Translations under genes and position numbers: made by a program | In this document: piece by piece, positions 63,913-64,000 of the stretch | Layout of the letters: every line of letters begins with the position of its first letter | Numbering within the stretch: the first letter of the stretch is position 1 | Source of the DNA: Faecalicoccus acidiformans | GTDB taxonomy: Bacteria > Bacillota_I > Bacilli_A > Erysipelotrichales > Erysipelotrichaceae | DNA: 64,000 nucleotides | Direction: 5' to 3' | NCBI RefSeq assembly: GCF_014202635.1 | Contig: NZ_JACHHD010000005.1 | Coordinates: 44,750-108,749 of the forward strand | Notes under the pieces: generated by a model | The model's input: the letters and a program-made list of their open reading frames with translations, nothing else | Databases searched by the model: none | Told to the model about the DNA's origin: nothing

Positions 63913-64000
63913 ATGAAAGTAAGACCATCCGTAAAACCGATGTGTGACAAATGTCGCGTAATCCGACGCAAGGGACGCGTCATGGTGATTTGTGAAAACC
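63913..64000 (+). CDS. rpmJ: Ribosomal protein L36, cut by the window end
   Basis: The first 29 codons read [22 protein letters not shown] and on to VICEN, the zinc-type L36 (CxxC at residues 11-14, third Cys at 27); the rest lies outside. GGGGAAAGGA precedes ATG 63913. It opens the alpha operon. Confidence 0.95.
   Translation, partial: MKVRPSVKPMCDKCRVIRRKGRVMVICEN

Overview
The window is a low-to-moderate GC Bacillota (Firmicutes) chromosome segment, probably a gut-type Erysipelotrichia or close relative. The pointers are HrcA/CIRCE control of dnaK, a Met T-box and a SAM-I-like riboswitch, zinc-type S14, extended -10 promoters (TGnTATAAT), strong Shine-Dalgarno sites, DivIC, DUF1846 and DUF3783 proteins, and diacylglycerol glucosyltransferases. 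The taxon is an inference. No phage, insertion sequence, CRISPR array or rRNA was seen. One tRNA gene (Glu, UUC) is present.

Region 1 (1-4.7 kb) is the hrcA-grpE-dnaK-dnaJ heat-shock operon. Two CIRCE operators bracket its promoter, and a perfect hairpin separates dnaK from dnaJ. Region 2 (4.7-7.8 kb) holds a small HTH protein divergent from a membrane kinase with a DFD motif, then a DUF4352 lipoprotein, a hotdog thioesterase and a membrane protein. Region 3 (7.9-15.3 kb) is one tightly overlapping operon. It combines glycolipid synthesis (two GT4 glycosyltransferases and a flippase-like protein) with nucleic-acid maintenance: RecX fused to the second glycosyltransferase, YhaM, RimO, a deoxyinosine/uracil glycosylase and dUTPase. 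Region 4 (15.3-25.4 kb) has a Na/Pi cotransporter behind 11-bp-periodic direct repeats that look like a Pho box, DUF1846, two unknown small genes, NAD(P)HX repair, a MOP-family flippase, mnmG, divIC and an orphan winged-helix regulator. Region 5 (25.4-37.6 kb) has glycogen phosphorylase, a secreted C-terminally anchored protein, an RDD-PHP fusion, metG (T-box), metK (SAM riboswitch), lipoprotein and DUF3783 genes, tRNA-Glu, a choline-kinase-like gene and a small membrane protein.

Region 6 (37.6-64 kb) is the ribosomal superregion, but rearranged. rplKAJL is not followed by rpoBC. Three other genes lie between it and rpsL-rpsG-fusA-tuf: a degenerate lethal-factor-like protein, an orphan ABC ATPase and a HAD phosphatase. 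A second insert (APC permease, M18 peptidase, membrane protein, AEC transporter, serine dehydratase) separates tuf from the S10-spc operon. rpmD is missing between rpsE and rplO. map and infA are missing between adk and rpmJ, which is cut by the window end. Promoters of the translation genes share TTGC-type -35 boxes. Convergent genes are packed so tightly that stop codons sit in the loops of terminator hairpins.
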